Of a DNA stretch of 7,777 bases, positions 1-5,628 are shown in pieces (the first letter of the stretch is position 1; the number at the start of each line of letters is the position of its first letter). Under the pieces are notes generated by a model, which searched no databases, was not told the DNA's origin, and was given only the letters and a program-made list of their open reading frames with translations. Origin of the DNA: Gammaproteobacteria bacterium (GTDB lineage: Bacteria; Pseudomonadota; Gammaproteobacteria; SZUA-140); contig JALWQD010000095.1 in NCBI GenBank assembly GCA_026994735.1, forward strand, positions 1 through 7,777, given 5' to 3'. Both the position numbers and the translations under genes were made by a program.

Positions 1-383
1 CGAACATAGATTATCAGGCAATGAAAGCGCGCCCTCCGGCCGGGGGCCGGTATGTCATCAAGTGCTGCCAGTAATTTATCAATATTATTTTCTGAATTTG
101 CACCCTTGCCAGCAAAGCGTGATGAATAAATGCCCGGCGCACCTTGCAGGGCATCGACGGCAAGGCCGGAATCATCTGCAATAGCAGGCAGGCCACTGAG
201 ACGACTGGCATGGCGGGCCTTGATGAGGGCGTTCTCGACGAAGCTGAGGCCATTCTCAACAGCATCGGGTATATCCAGTGCTGATTGTGGGATGAGTTCA
301 AGGCCAAGGTCTTTGAGTACGGTCTGCATTTCGTCAAGTTTGCCACTGTTGCCGGTAGCGAGGACAATTTGGCGTTGTTTCAT
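1..383 (-). CDS. rdgB: RdgB/HAM1 family dITP/XTP pyrophosphatase (3' end missing)
   Basis: This enzyme hydrolyses non-canonical purine nucleoside triphosphates (ITP, dITP, XTP) to the monophosphate and pyrophosphate in the cytoplasm, cleaning the nucleotide pool. Reading the minus strand from the ATG at 383 gives 127 complete codons before the window edge, roughly the first two thirds of a protein of about 197 residues. Visible family motifs are the nucleotide-binding TGNSGK at residues 10-15, a VENALIKARHA stretch near 49-59, the catalytic IADDSGLAVDAL segment at 68-79 with acidic D70 and D71, and GAPGIYSSRFAG at 81-92. The end RARFHCLIIYV closely resembles the E. coli protein. The start codon overlaps the rph stop as ATGA (380-383), so it is translationally coupled to rph and shares its promoter. 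No frameshift is seen. Another open frame over the same bases (14-367, minus) has no family features and is a shadow. Confidence 0.96.
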   Translation of the reverse strand, partial: MKQRQIVLATGNSGKLDEMQTVLKDLGLELIPQSALDIPDAVENGLSFVENALIKARHASRLSGLPAIADDSGLAVDALQGAPGIYSSRFAGKGANSENNIDKLLAALDDIPAPGRRARFHCLIIYV

Positions 384-1099
384 GAGCTGCTGAGAGCCTG
401 GCGCTGGGCTGTGATCAATTGCTCTATACCCTGACGGGCAAGTGCCAGCATGGCTTCCAGTTCATCACCACGAAAGGCATGGCCTTCGGCGGTGCCCTGG
501 ATCTCAATATAGGCGCCCGCATCATTCATGACCACATTCATGTCGGTTTCGGCCTCGGAATCTTCGTCATAATCGAGGTCGAGAACGGGCGAGCCCTGAT
601 GGATGCCGACTGACACGGCGGCAACGTGCCCGTGGAGAGGATAGCGCCGTATCTGGCCTTTCTTTTTCATTGTCATGAGGGCATCGGAGAGGGCAACAAA
701 GCTGCCGGTAATGGCTGCTGTACGGGTACCACCATCGGCTTGAATGACGTCACAATCGAGGGTGATCGTACGTTCACCGAGGGCCTCAAGATCAATTGCA
801 GCGCGCAGAGAGCGACCAATCAGGCGCTGTATTTCCAGTGTTCTTCCTCCTTGTTTGCCGCGTGCAGCCTCACGTCCCATCCGTTGCCCGGTTGAACGTG
901 GCAACATGCCATATTCTGCTGTTACCCAGCCTTGTCCACTGCCTTTCAGGAAGCGAGGGACACGGTTTTCGACTGTCGCAGTGCAGATAACCTGGGTATC
1001 GCCGAAGGCGATCAGAACCGCTCCTTCAGCATGTTTGGTAAAGGCCCGGCGTATGCTCACCGCCCGTAGTTGATCCGCTTTTCTGCCGCTCGGGCGCAT
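380..1099 (-). CDS. rph: Ribonuclease PH (tRNA 3'-end phosphorolytic exoribonuclease)
   Basis: RNase PH removes nucleotides after the CCA end of tRNA precursors, using phosphate and releasing nucleoside diphosphates; it works as a hexameric ring in the cytoplasm. The 239-residue product has the normal full length (E. coli about 238). Family motifs in order are GWVTAEYGMLPRST at 57-70, GGRTLEIQRLIGRSLRA at 84-100 (R86 is a phosphate-binding Arg in the family), DCDVIQADGGTRTAAI at 115-130 including the GTRT phosphate-site motif, the acidic metal-site segment YDEDSEAETDMNVVM at 177-191, and EIQGTAEGHAF at 199-209. The start is supported by a GAGGA ribosome binding site (1107-1111) seven bases upstream. 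It is the first gene of an rph-rdgB unit transcribed away from gshA. The C-terminal SSS is followed directly by the rdgB start. No missing catalytic residue is apparent. Confidence 0.98.
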   Translation of the reverse strand: MRPSGRKADQLRAVSIRRAFTKHAEGAVLIAFGDTQVICTATVENRVPRFLKGSGQGWVTAEYGMLPRSTGQRMGREAARGKQGGRTLEIQRLIGRSLRAAIDLEALGERTITLDCDVIQADGGTRTAAITGSFVALSDALMTMKKKGQIRRYPLHGHVAAVSVGIHQGSPVLDLDYDEDSEAETDMNVVMNDAGAYIEIQGTAEGHAFRGDELEAMLALARQGIEQLITAQRQALSSS

Positions 1100-1106
1100 G
1101 TCGTTG

Positions 1107-1111
1107 TCCTC
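1107..1111 (-). promoter_or_regulatory. Ribosome binding site of rph
   Basis: On the minus strand, GAGGA lies seven bases upstream of the ATG at 1099. This spacing is ideal and fixes the rph start. Confidence 0.8.
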
Positions 1112-1161
1112 AATTTGTTACAAGATACCGGCTACGATTAGACGTGCGGTATGGGCCGGCA

Positions 1162-1191
1162 ATTATTACCGCCAGAGCGGGCCTTTGTCAC
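1162..1191 (-). promoter_or_regulatory. Candidate sigma-70 promoter for rph-rdgB
   Basis: On the minus strand a -35 element GTGACA (1186-1191, 5 of 6 to TTGACA) is separated by 18 bases from a -10 element AATAAT (1162-1167, 5 of 6 to TATAAT). Transcription would begin near 1155 and leave a leader of about 55 nucleotides before the rph ATG. Position and orientation fit the rph-rdgB unit. This is motif matching by eye only. Confidence 0.45.
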
Positions 1192-1233
1192 GCGCAAAAT
1201 ATTTCTGTGCAGTTGCTGGAATTGCCAATGGAT

Positions 1234-1270
1234 GATGATCGTGCCCCCTGCCGCTGTGAAAACGATCATC
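1234..1270 (+). repeat. Perfect 9-bp inverted repeat with C-rich loop
   Basis: GATGATCGT at 1234-1242 is exactly complementary to ACGATCATC at 1262-1270, with a 19-base loop. The loop contains CCCCCT (1244-1249), which is complementary to AGGGGG at 1295-1300 downstream. It could be a protein-binding site in the divergent region or, if transcription starts upstream, an RNA hairpin. There is no T-run after it, so it is not a standard terminator. Confidence 0.4.
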
Positions 1271-1316
1271 GACGGCTTGCTAAATACTTCATTTAGGGGG
1301 GATGAGTAAGAGTGTC

Positions 1317-1345
1317 TTGCTATCAGCGACTGTAGTATATTGAAT
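1317..1345 (+). promoter_or_regulatory. Weak candidate promoter for gshA operon
   Basis: TTGCTA (1317-1322, 4 of 6 to TTGACA) is followed after 17 bases by TTGAAT (1340-1345, 4 of 6 to TATAAT). An overlapping TATATT (1336-1341) is a better -10 match but has no matching -35. The region is AT-rich and about 60-90 bases upstream of gshA, the right place for a promoter, but the match is poor. Confidence 0.22.
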
Positions 1346-1406
1346 TTATTCAGTTGGTGAGTAAGTGCCAACAGCCTTTTATCATTATCTTTGAAAGTGG
1401 AAATCC

Positions 1407-2702
1407 ATGAGTATTGCTTCCCCTCATCCTGTTCCTCATTTGACGACGGCCCAGAGCGGGCCGCTGCAGCATCTGGAGCGTCATTTGCTGGCCCATCAGG
1501 CGGCTATTGAGAGCTGGTTTCGGCAACAGTGGCAAGAGACGCCGGCACCCTTTTATACTTCTGTTGATTTGCGCAATGCCGGTTTCAAGCTGGCACCCGT
1601 TGACACCAATCTCTTTCCAGCCGGTTTTAATAACCTCAATGCCGCTTTCATGCCGCTCTGTATTCAGGCAGCGCAATCCGCTATCGAGCGTGTCTGTCCG
1701 GAAGGCAACGGTGTACTCATTTTGCCGGAGTCGCATACACGCAACGTTTTTTATCTCGAAAGCCTGGCCATGTTGCAGGATATCCTGACCAAGGCGGGTT
1801 ATACCGTGCGAATTGGTTGGCTCGGCGATGAAGGTGAGGTGCAATGCCTCGACCTGCCTTCCGGTGGACAGCTGCGATTGGATCCGGTGCTACGGCAGGG
1901 AGATCGTCTTTGTCTGGCTGATTTCGACCCATGCATGATTTTGCTTAATAATGATCTTTCTGACGGTGTACCGGCATTGCTGGAGGGATTGGCGCAGGCC
2001 ATTATTCCGCCGTTGGCTATTGGTTGGTCGAACCGCTTGAAGTCGGATCATTTTGACGAGTATCGGCAGGTTTGTGAAGTTTTTGCGACGCTTATTGATA
2101 TCGACCCCTGGCTGATCATGCCGTACTTTCTGAAGTGTGGGGAGATTGATTTCATGAAGCGAGAGGGGGAGGATTGTCTGGCTCGCAATGTTGGCACGCT
2201 GCTGCAGATGATCCAGCGTAAATATGATGAACAGGGCATCGATCAACAGCCATTTGTCATTATCAAGGCGGATGCTGGGACCTATGGCATGGGCATTATG
2301 AGTGTGCATTCTGTCGATGAAGTGAAACAACTGAATCGTAAGCAGCGGACGCGTATGGCTGCGAGCAAAGGCGGTCGTTCGAATACCCAGGTGCTGTTGC
2401 AGGAAGGTGTTTATACCTTTGAAACCTGGGGCAAGGCGCAGGCGGTGACAGAGCCGGTCGTCTATATGATTGATCATTTTGTTGTCGGTGGCTTTTATCG
2501 CGTTCATACTCGTCGTGGTCGCCATGAAAACCTCAATGCACCGGGTATGCATTTCGAGCCGCTGGCTTTTGCAGAATATTTGACGACACCGGAGCATCAT
2601 CTCGGTCCTGATGCCCAGCCCAACCGTTTTTATGCCTATGGCGTGATTGCTCGCCTGGCGATGTTGGCAGCTGCCCGTGAACTGGCAGCAATCAATCCCT
2701 GA
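1407..2702 (+). CDS. gshA: Glutamate-cysteine ligase, proteobacterial (PF08886/TIGR02049) type
   Basis: It catalyses the first and usually rate-limiting step of glutathione synthesis, ATP-dependent ligation of L-glutamate and L-cysteine to gamma-glutamylcysteine, in the cytoplasm. The 431-residue product resembles the GshA family first described from Acidithiobacillus, which is unrelated in detail to the E. coli GshA family. Recognisable segments are APVDTNLFPAGFNNL at 63-77, ILPESHTRNVFYLES at 105-119, the lysine- and glycine-rich FVIIKADAGTYGMGIM at 283-298, probably nucleotide binding, LLQEGVYTFE at 330-339, and the FVVGGFYRVHT and ENLNAPGMHFEPL segments at 358-386. No signal peptide or membrane segment is seen. 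The ATG has only a weak purine-rich ribosome site (AAGTGG at 1395-1400). gshB follows ten bases after the stop, which strongly supports the assignment. The family identification is from memory of motifs; the role is well supported by the neighbour. Confidence 0.92.
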   Translation: MSIASPHPVPHLTTAQSGPLQHLERHLLAHQAAIESWFRQQWQETPAPFYTSVDLRNAGFKLAPVDTNLFPAGFNNLNAAFMPLCIQAAQSAIERVCPEGNGVLILPESHTRNVFYLESLAMLQDILTKAGYTVRIGWLGDEGEVQCLDLPSGGQLRLDPVLRQGDRLCLADFDPCMILLNNDLSDGVPALLEGLAQAIIPPLAIGWSNRLKSDHFDEYRQVCEVFATLIDIDPWLIMPYFLKCGEIDFMKREGEDCLARNVGTLLQMIQRKYDEQGIDQQPFVIIKADAGTYGMGIMSVHSVDEVKQLNRKQRTRMAASKGGRSNTQVLLQEGVYTFETWGKAQAVTEPVVYMIDHFVVGGFYRVHTRRGRHENLNAPGMHFEPLAFAEYLTTPEHHLGPDAQPNRFYAYGVIARLAMLAAARELAAINP

Positions 2703-2712
2703 GGGGGACGGA
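2701..2712 (+). promoter_or_regulatory. Ribosome binding site fixing the gshB start
   Basis: GAGGGGG at 2701-2707 overlaps the gshA stop codon (2700-2702) and precedes the ATG at 2713 by five bases. It selects this ATG over the in-frame upstream start at 2647, which lies inside gshA. Confidence 0.75.
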
Positions 2713-3669
2713 ATGACACGTCTGGCCGTGATCATGGATCCTATAGAAGGCATTAATCCGGCGAAGGATTCCACACTCGATATGTTGTTGGCGGCCCAGG
2801 CACGTGGCTGGTCGATAGATTATTTGCAACAGCAAGATTTGTTTGTTGTTGATGGTTGTTTGCAGGCGCAAATGTCAGCATTGACAGTGCGTGATGATGT
2901 CAATGACTGGTTTGAGCGGGCGCCGTCCCGCATTGAAGCGCTTGCTGATGTCGACGTTCTGCTGATGCGCAAAGACCCGCCTTTTGATATGGAGTATATC
3001 TACACTACCCATCTACTCGATCTGGCCGAGGCGGAAGGTGTTCTTGTCGTCAATCGGCCGCAAGCCTTGAGGGATACCAATGAGAAGCTGGCAACCTTGC
3101 GCTTTCCGCACTGTACATCGCCCTCGTTGGTCAGTCGCGACAGTGACCGTATTCGCGCCTTTTTGCAGCAGCATGGCGATATCATTCTCAAACCACTTGA
3201 TGGCATGGGGGGAGCATCCATCTTTCGTTTAACGGCTAGTGATGCAAATATTGCTGTTATTATCGAGACGATGACGGCTTATGGGCATGGCTATACATTG
3301 GCACAGCGCTATATTCCCGAGATTGTTGACAGTGGTGACAAACGTATTCTGATGATTGATGGTGAACCCGTACCTTTTGCTTTGGCGCGAATGCCGGCGC
3401 CGGGAGAGACGCGCGCTAACCTGGCGGCTGGTGGCCAGGGGCAGGCACGACCGTTGACAGAGCGTGACCGTTGGATATGTGCTGAAGTCGGCCCCTGGCT
3501 GCGTGAGCAGGGTCTGCTCTTTGTCGGCCTTGATGTCATCGGTGATTATCTGACAGAAATTAATGTCACCAGCCCCACCTGTATTCGTGAGATTGATCGT
3601 CAATGCGGAACAGCGATCAGTGCACAATTGATGACCCGAATTGAGACCATACTCCGGTGTCGCAACTGA
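2713..3669 (+). CDS. gshB: Glutathione synthetase
   Basis: GshB completes glutathione synthesis by ATP-dependent ligation of glycine to gamma-glutamylcysteine. The product of 318 residues matches the usual length (E. coli 316). It shows the N-terminal LAVIMDPIEGINPAKDST at 4-21, MRKDPPFDMEYI at 85-96, NRPQALRDTNEK at 114-125, and then the ATP-grasp domain: ILKPLDGMGGASIF at 158-171, RMPAPGETRANLAAGG at 226-241 with the glycine-rich flexible loop, GLDVIGDYLTEINVTSPT at 272-289 carrying metal- and ATP-binding Glu and Asn, then CIREID. The start at 2713 is chosen because of the strong ribosome site; the longer frame from 2647 would overlap gshA by 56 bases and add residues not found in the family. 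The 3' end overlaps apbE by 13 bases. All key family motifs are intact. Confidence 0.98.
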   Translation: MTRLAVIMDPIEGINPAKDSTLDMLLAAQARGWSIDYLQQQDLFVVDGCLQAQMSALTVRDDVNDWFERAPSRIEALADVDVLLMRKDPPFDMEYIYTTHLLDLAEAEGVLVVNRPQALRDTNEKLATLRFPHCTSPSLVSRDSDRIRAFLQQHGDIILKPLDGMGGASIFRLTASDANIAVIIETMTAYGHGYTLAQRYIPEIVDSGDKRILMIDGEPVPFALARMPAPGETRANLAAGGQGQARPLTERDRWICAEVGPWLREQGLLFVGLDVIGDYLTEINVTSPTCIREIDRQCGTAISAQLMTRIETILRCRN

Positions 3670-4712
3670 TATATCGTGCTTTCTGGTCATGCACGCTCAT
3701 CGGCGTGCTTTTGCTCTCAGCTTGTAGTCGTCCGGAAGAGTCGCGATTGCATGCGGCTCAGTTATTGGCCATGGGAACACTCGTCGAAGTGTCAATCTGG
3801 GGCACGAGTGACGAACATGCTGCGGCAGTAACGGCACAGATAGAGCAGCGCCTGCGGCGCGTCGAGGATGATTTTCATCCGACGCGGCCTGGTGGTCTGA
3901 AGACTGTCAATGTTGCCCTTGCTGCAGGCCGCGCAGTGGCTGTCAATGATGAAATGGCCGATCTGATTCTGCGGGCACAGCATTTCGAAGAGGCCAGTCA
4001 GGGCTTATTCAATCCCGCTATCGGCAAACTGATTGCCTTGTGGGGTTTTCAGGATGAGGAGCCAGCCAAGGGGCCTCCACCGAGTGCCAACGAAATTCAG
4101 TCCATCAGTGATCAGCATCCTGCAATGTCCCGTCTGCAATTGAAGAATGGACTGTTGACAAGTCATTCGAGGGCTGTGCAGCTCGATTTTGGTGCCTTTG
4201 CCAAGGGCTATGCGATTGATCAGGCCGTGGCCATACTTCGTCGCCAGGGCATTCATGATGCCATCGTCAATGCTGGCGGTGATTTGCGTGTCATTGGCCG
4301 TCATGGTGACCGGTCGTGGCGGGTCGGTATTCGCCAGCCTGATGGCCACGGGATTATTGCTTCACTTGCCCTTGGTGGTGATGAAAGTATTGTTACATCA
4401 GGAAGTTATGAGCGTTACTTTGACTATCAGGGACGGCGCTACCACCATATAATTGATCCGCGCACGGGTTATCCAGCCCAGGGGTTGGTCTCGGTGACGG
4501 TACTGGCTGCCGACGCACAGACTGCCGATGCCGCGGCTACGGCCCTGTTTGTCGCTGGCAAGGATGACTGGCCACTAATTGCCCGGCGAATGGCTGTTGA
4601 CCAGGTGATGTTGATCGATGAGCAAGGCAAGGTTTATCTGACCCGTGAGATGGCCCGGCGAATACGTTTCGAGATTAAGCCTGAGCCAGTGCCGGTGATT
4701 ATCAAGCCGTGA
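3657..4712 (+). CDS. apbE: FAD:protein FMN transferase, lipoprotein (ApbE family)
   Basis: ApbE enzymes use FAD and Mg2+ to attach FMN covalently to Thr or Ser of target proteins outside the cytoplasmic membrane, as in RnfG/RnfD, NqrB/NqrC and other FMN-binding domain proteins. The 351-residue product begins with a lipoprotein signal (hydrophobic segment 13-20, lipobox LSAC with C23). Family motifs are AMGTLVEVSI at 38-47, FNPAIGKLIALWGF at 118-131, the flavin-binding LDFGAFAKGYAIDQ at 176-189, NAGGDLRVIG at 205-214, SIVTSGSYERYF at 244-255, HHIIDPRTGYPA at 263-274 and the metal-site region TADAAATALFV at 289-299. The GTG start inside gshB has no clear ribosome site, so translation is probably coupled; a later start would lose the signal peptide. 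The next two genes are commonly linked to flavin or quinone redox functions. No flavinylation target is encoded in the window, so the substrate is unknown. Confidence 0.96.
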   Translation: MSQLIYRAFWSCTLIGVLLLSACSRPEESRLHAAQLLAMGTLVEVSIWGTSDEHAAAVTAQIEQRLRRVEDDFHPTRPGGLKTVNVALAAGRAVAVNDEMADLILRAQHFEEASQGLFNPAIGKLIALWGFQDEEPAKGPPPSANEIQSISDQHPAMSRLQLKNGLLTSHSRAVQLDFGAFAKGYAIDQAVAILRRQGIHDAIVNAGGDLRVIGRHGDRSWRVGIRQPDGHGIIASLALGGDESIVTSGSYERYFDYQGRRYHHIIDPRTGYPAQGLVSVTVLAADAQTADAAATALFVAGKDDWPLIARRMAVDQVMLIDEQGKVYLTREMARRIRFEIKPEPVPVIIKP

Positions 4713-5086
4713 AAGCTGCTTTTGGTTTGACAATTGCCGATAAACTACTCGTTGGACTGGTTATTTTTTTATTACTGTCTCTCTACGGGCGCTATTGGTC
4801 ATCGGCAACTCCGGGTGAGCGGTTTCGTGTCAGTTCTATTGTCAACGGGATACAGACCATGGACTTTGGCGCAGACAGGATCATTGCTATTGAGGGCCCT
4901 TTAGGTACGACACGATTGCAAATTGCCGGTAACCGAGTGCGTTTTATCTCTTCACCTTGTCACGGCAAGCAGTGTATTCATGCCGGTTGGCTCGCAGATG
5001 CTGGTGATTTTGCCGCCTGTCTACCAAACCGTATCAGTTTGACGGTGTTGGGTCTGACAAAAGAATATGACAGTATCAATTTCTAA
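4709..5086 (+). CDS. Membrane-anchored NusG domain II protein (PF07009)
   Basis: A 125-residue protein with a short N-terminal tail, one transmembrane helix at about 11-27, and a C-terminal domain outside the membrane. That domain matches the NusG domain II family: a G-rich beta region at 46-80, then SSPCHGKQCIHAGWLADAGD at 81-100 and ACLPNRISLTVLG at 103-115. C84, C89 and C104 are the notable residues; the CxxxxC pair followed by GW and a later C-L-P-N is the signature I recognise. Despite the name it lacks the NGN and KOW parts of the transcription factor and should not be called nusG. The family function is unknown; proteins of this type often sit next to ApbE and Gx, as here. It starts with GTG overlapping the apbE stop (GTGA, 4709-4712) and shares one base with the next start (TAATG). 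The redox role is inferred from context only. Confidence 0.85.
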   Translation: MKAAFGLTIADKLLVGLVIFLLLSLYGRYWSSATPGERFRVSSIVNGIQTMDFGADRIIAIEGPLGTTRLQIAGNRVRFISSPCHGKQCIHAGWLADAGDFAACLPNRISLTVLGLTKEYDSINF

Positions 5087-5628
5087 TGATTGATTGTGAA
5101 CAAAAACCACCGGCGGGCAAGCTTGTTACGCCTGCTCGCGACGATCTGCGTATTGCCTGGTTGGCGGCATTGGCCATTGCTGTGCATATGGTAGAGGCGG
5201 TGGTGCCGAGTCCCTTGCCGGGCGTCAAGCCAGGTTTGGCGAATGTCATTACTGTTGCGGTACTGTGTCTGTATGGTTGGCGCTCTGCTGTTTGGGTCGC
5301 GGCTTTGAGAGTCCTTGTTGGCAGTCTTCTGATCGGTACTTTCCTGACGCCGACCTTCCTGCTCAGCGTATCAGGTGCTAGTGCCAGTTTGCTTGTTTTG
5401 GGGCTGGCAACGCGTCTGCCCGGACAGGGTTTGAGCCCTATAGGTCTCTGCTTGCTGGCCGCATTGGCCCATATGTTTGCCCAGTTTTTTGTCGCCTATC
5501 TGTTTTTTATTCCGCACCCGGGCTTGTTTGCCTTGTTGCCGTTGCTGATGACGCTGGCCAGTGTTTTTGGCATTATCAGCGGTCTGTTAACGACGAAACT
5601 ACTTGCCTATCAGGGCGCTCTGTCATGA
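5086..5628 (+). CDS. Gx transporter family membrane protein (PF07456, 'heptaprenyl diphosphate synthase component I')
   Basis: A 180-residue, very hydrophobic protein with about five or six predicted membrane helices (around 24-40, 50-64, 68-86, 90-108, 118-141 and 148-172). The segment VEAVVPSPLPGVKPGLANVI at 36-55 is the family hallmark, followed by ALRVLVGSLLIGTF at 73-86 and FLLSVSGASASLL at 91-103. Databases label this family as component I of heptaprenyl diphosphate synthase, but the protein has no prenyl-synthase DDxxD motifs and looks like the small substrate-binding component of vitamin (ECF-type) transporters. I therefore prefer a transport role; no ECF ATPase or EcfT gene is nearby. 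The start is the ATG sharing its A with the preceding TAA; there is no ribosome site, so coupling is likely. It overlaps the TonB-like gene as ATGA. Substrate is unknown; flavin or a quinone precursor would suit the context. Confidence 0.85.
   Translation: MIDCEQKPPAGKLVTPARDDLRIAWLAALAIAVHMVEAVVPSPLPGVKPGLANVITVAVLCLYGWRSAVWVAALRVLVGSLLIGTFLTPTFLLSVSGASASLLVLGLATRLPGQGLSPIGLCLLAALAHMFAQFFVAYLFFIPHPGLFALLPLLMTLASVFGIISGLLTTKLLAYQGALS

Larger units (their letters stand above)
1100..1406. other. Divergent intergenic region between rph and gshA
   Basis: This non-coding stretch separates two divergent transcription units and must carry promoters for both. The rph-proximal half holds the rph ribosome binding site and a good minus-strand promoter candidate. 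The gshA-proximal half holds a 9-bp perfect inverted repeat (1234-1242 with 1262-1270), a G6 run at 1296-1301, two copies of CTTGCTA (1276-1282 and 1316-1322), and an AT-rich stretch at 1331-1350 that may contain the gshA -10 element. A 13-codon frame at 1302-1343 is the only small ORF I would consider, and it is weak. No tRNA, IS end or clear terminator is visible. Confidence 0.7.

Noticed and set aside
36..50. CCGGCC-GGG-GGCCGG perfect palindrome
   Set aside because: It is inside rdgB, where it encodes the PAPGRR segment; no sign of a terminator or regulatory role.
1302..1343. 13-codon frame after the G6 run as a leader peptide
   Set aside because: The G-run is too close to the ATG for a normal ribosome site, codons show no Cys, Glu or Gly run that would suggest attenuation; kept only as part of the leader-structure finding.
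2647..2712. Upstream in-frame start for gshB, adding 22 residues
   Set aside because: It lies within gshA, adds residues not seen in GshB, and the strong ribosome site points to the ATG at 2713.
1890..2774. Long open frame of 294 codons on the minus strand across gshA
   Set aside because: It lies opposite a well-supported gshA and has no recognisable family features; it is a shadow of the coding strand.
4709..5086. Transcription factor NusG
   Set aside because: Only the domain II type sequence is present, with a membrane anchor and no NGN or KOW domain.
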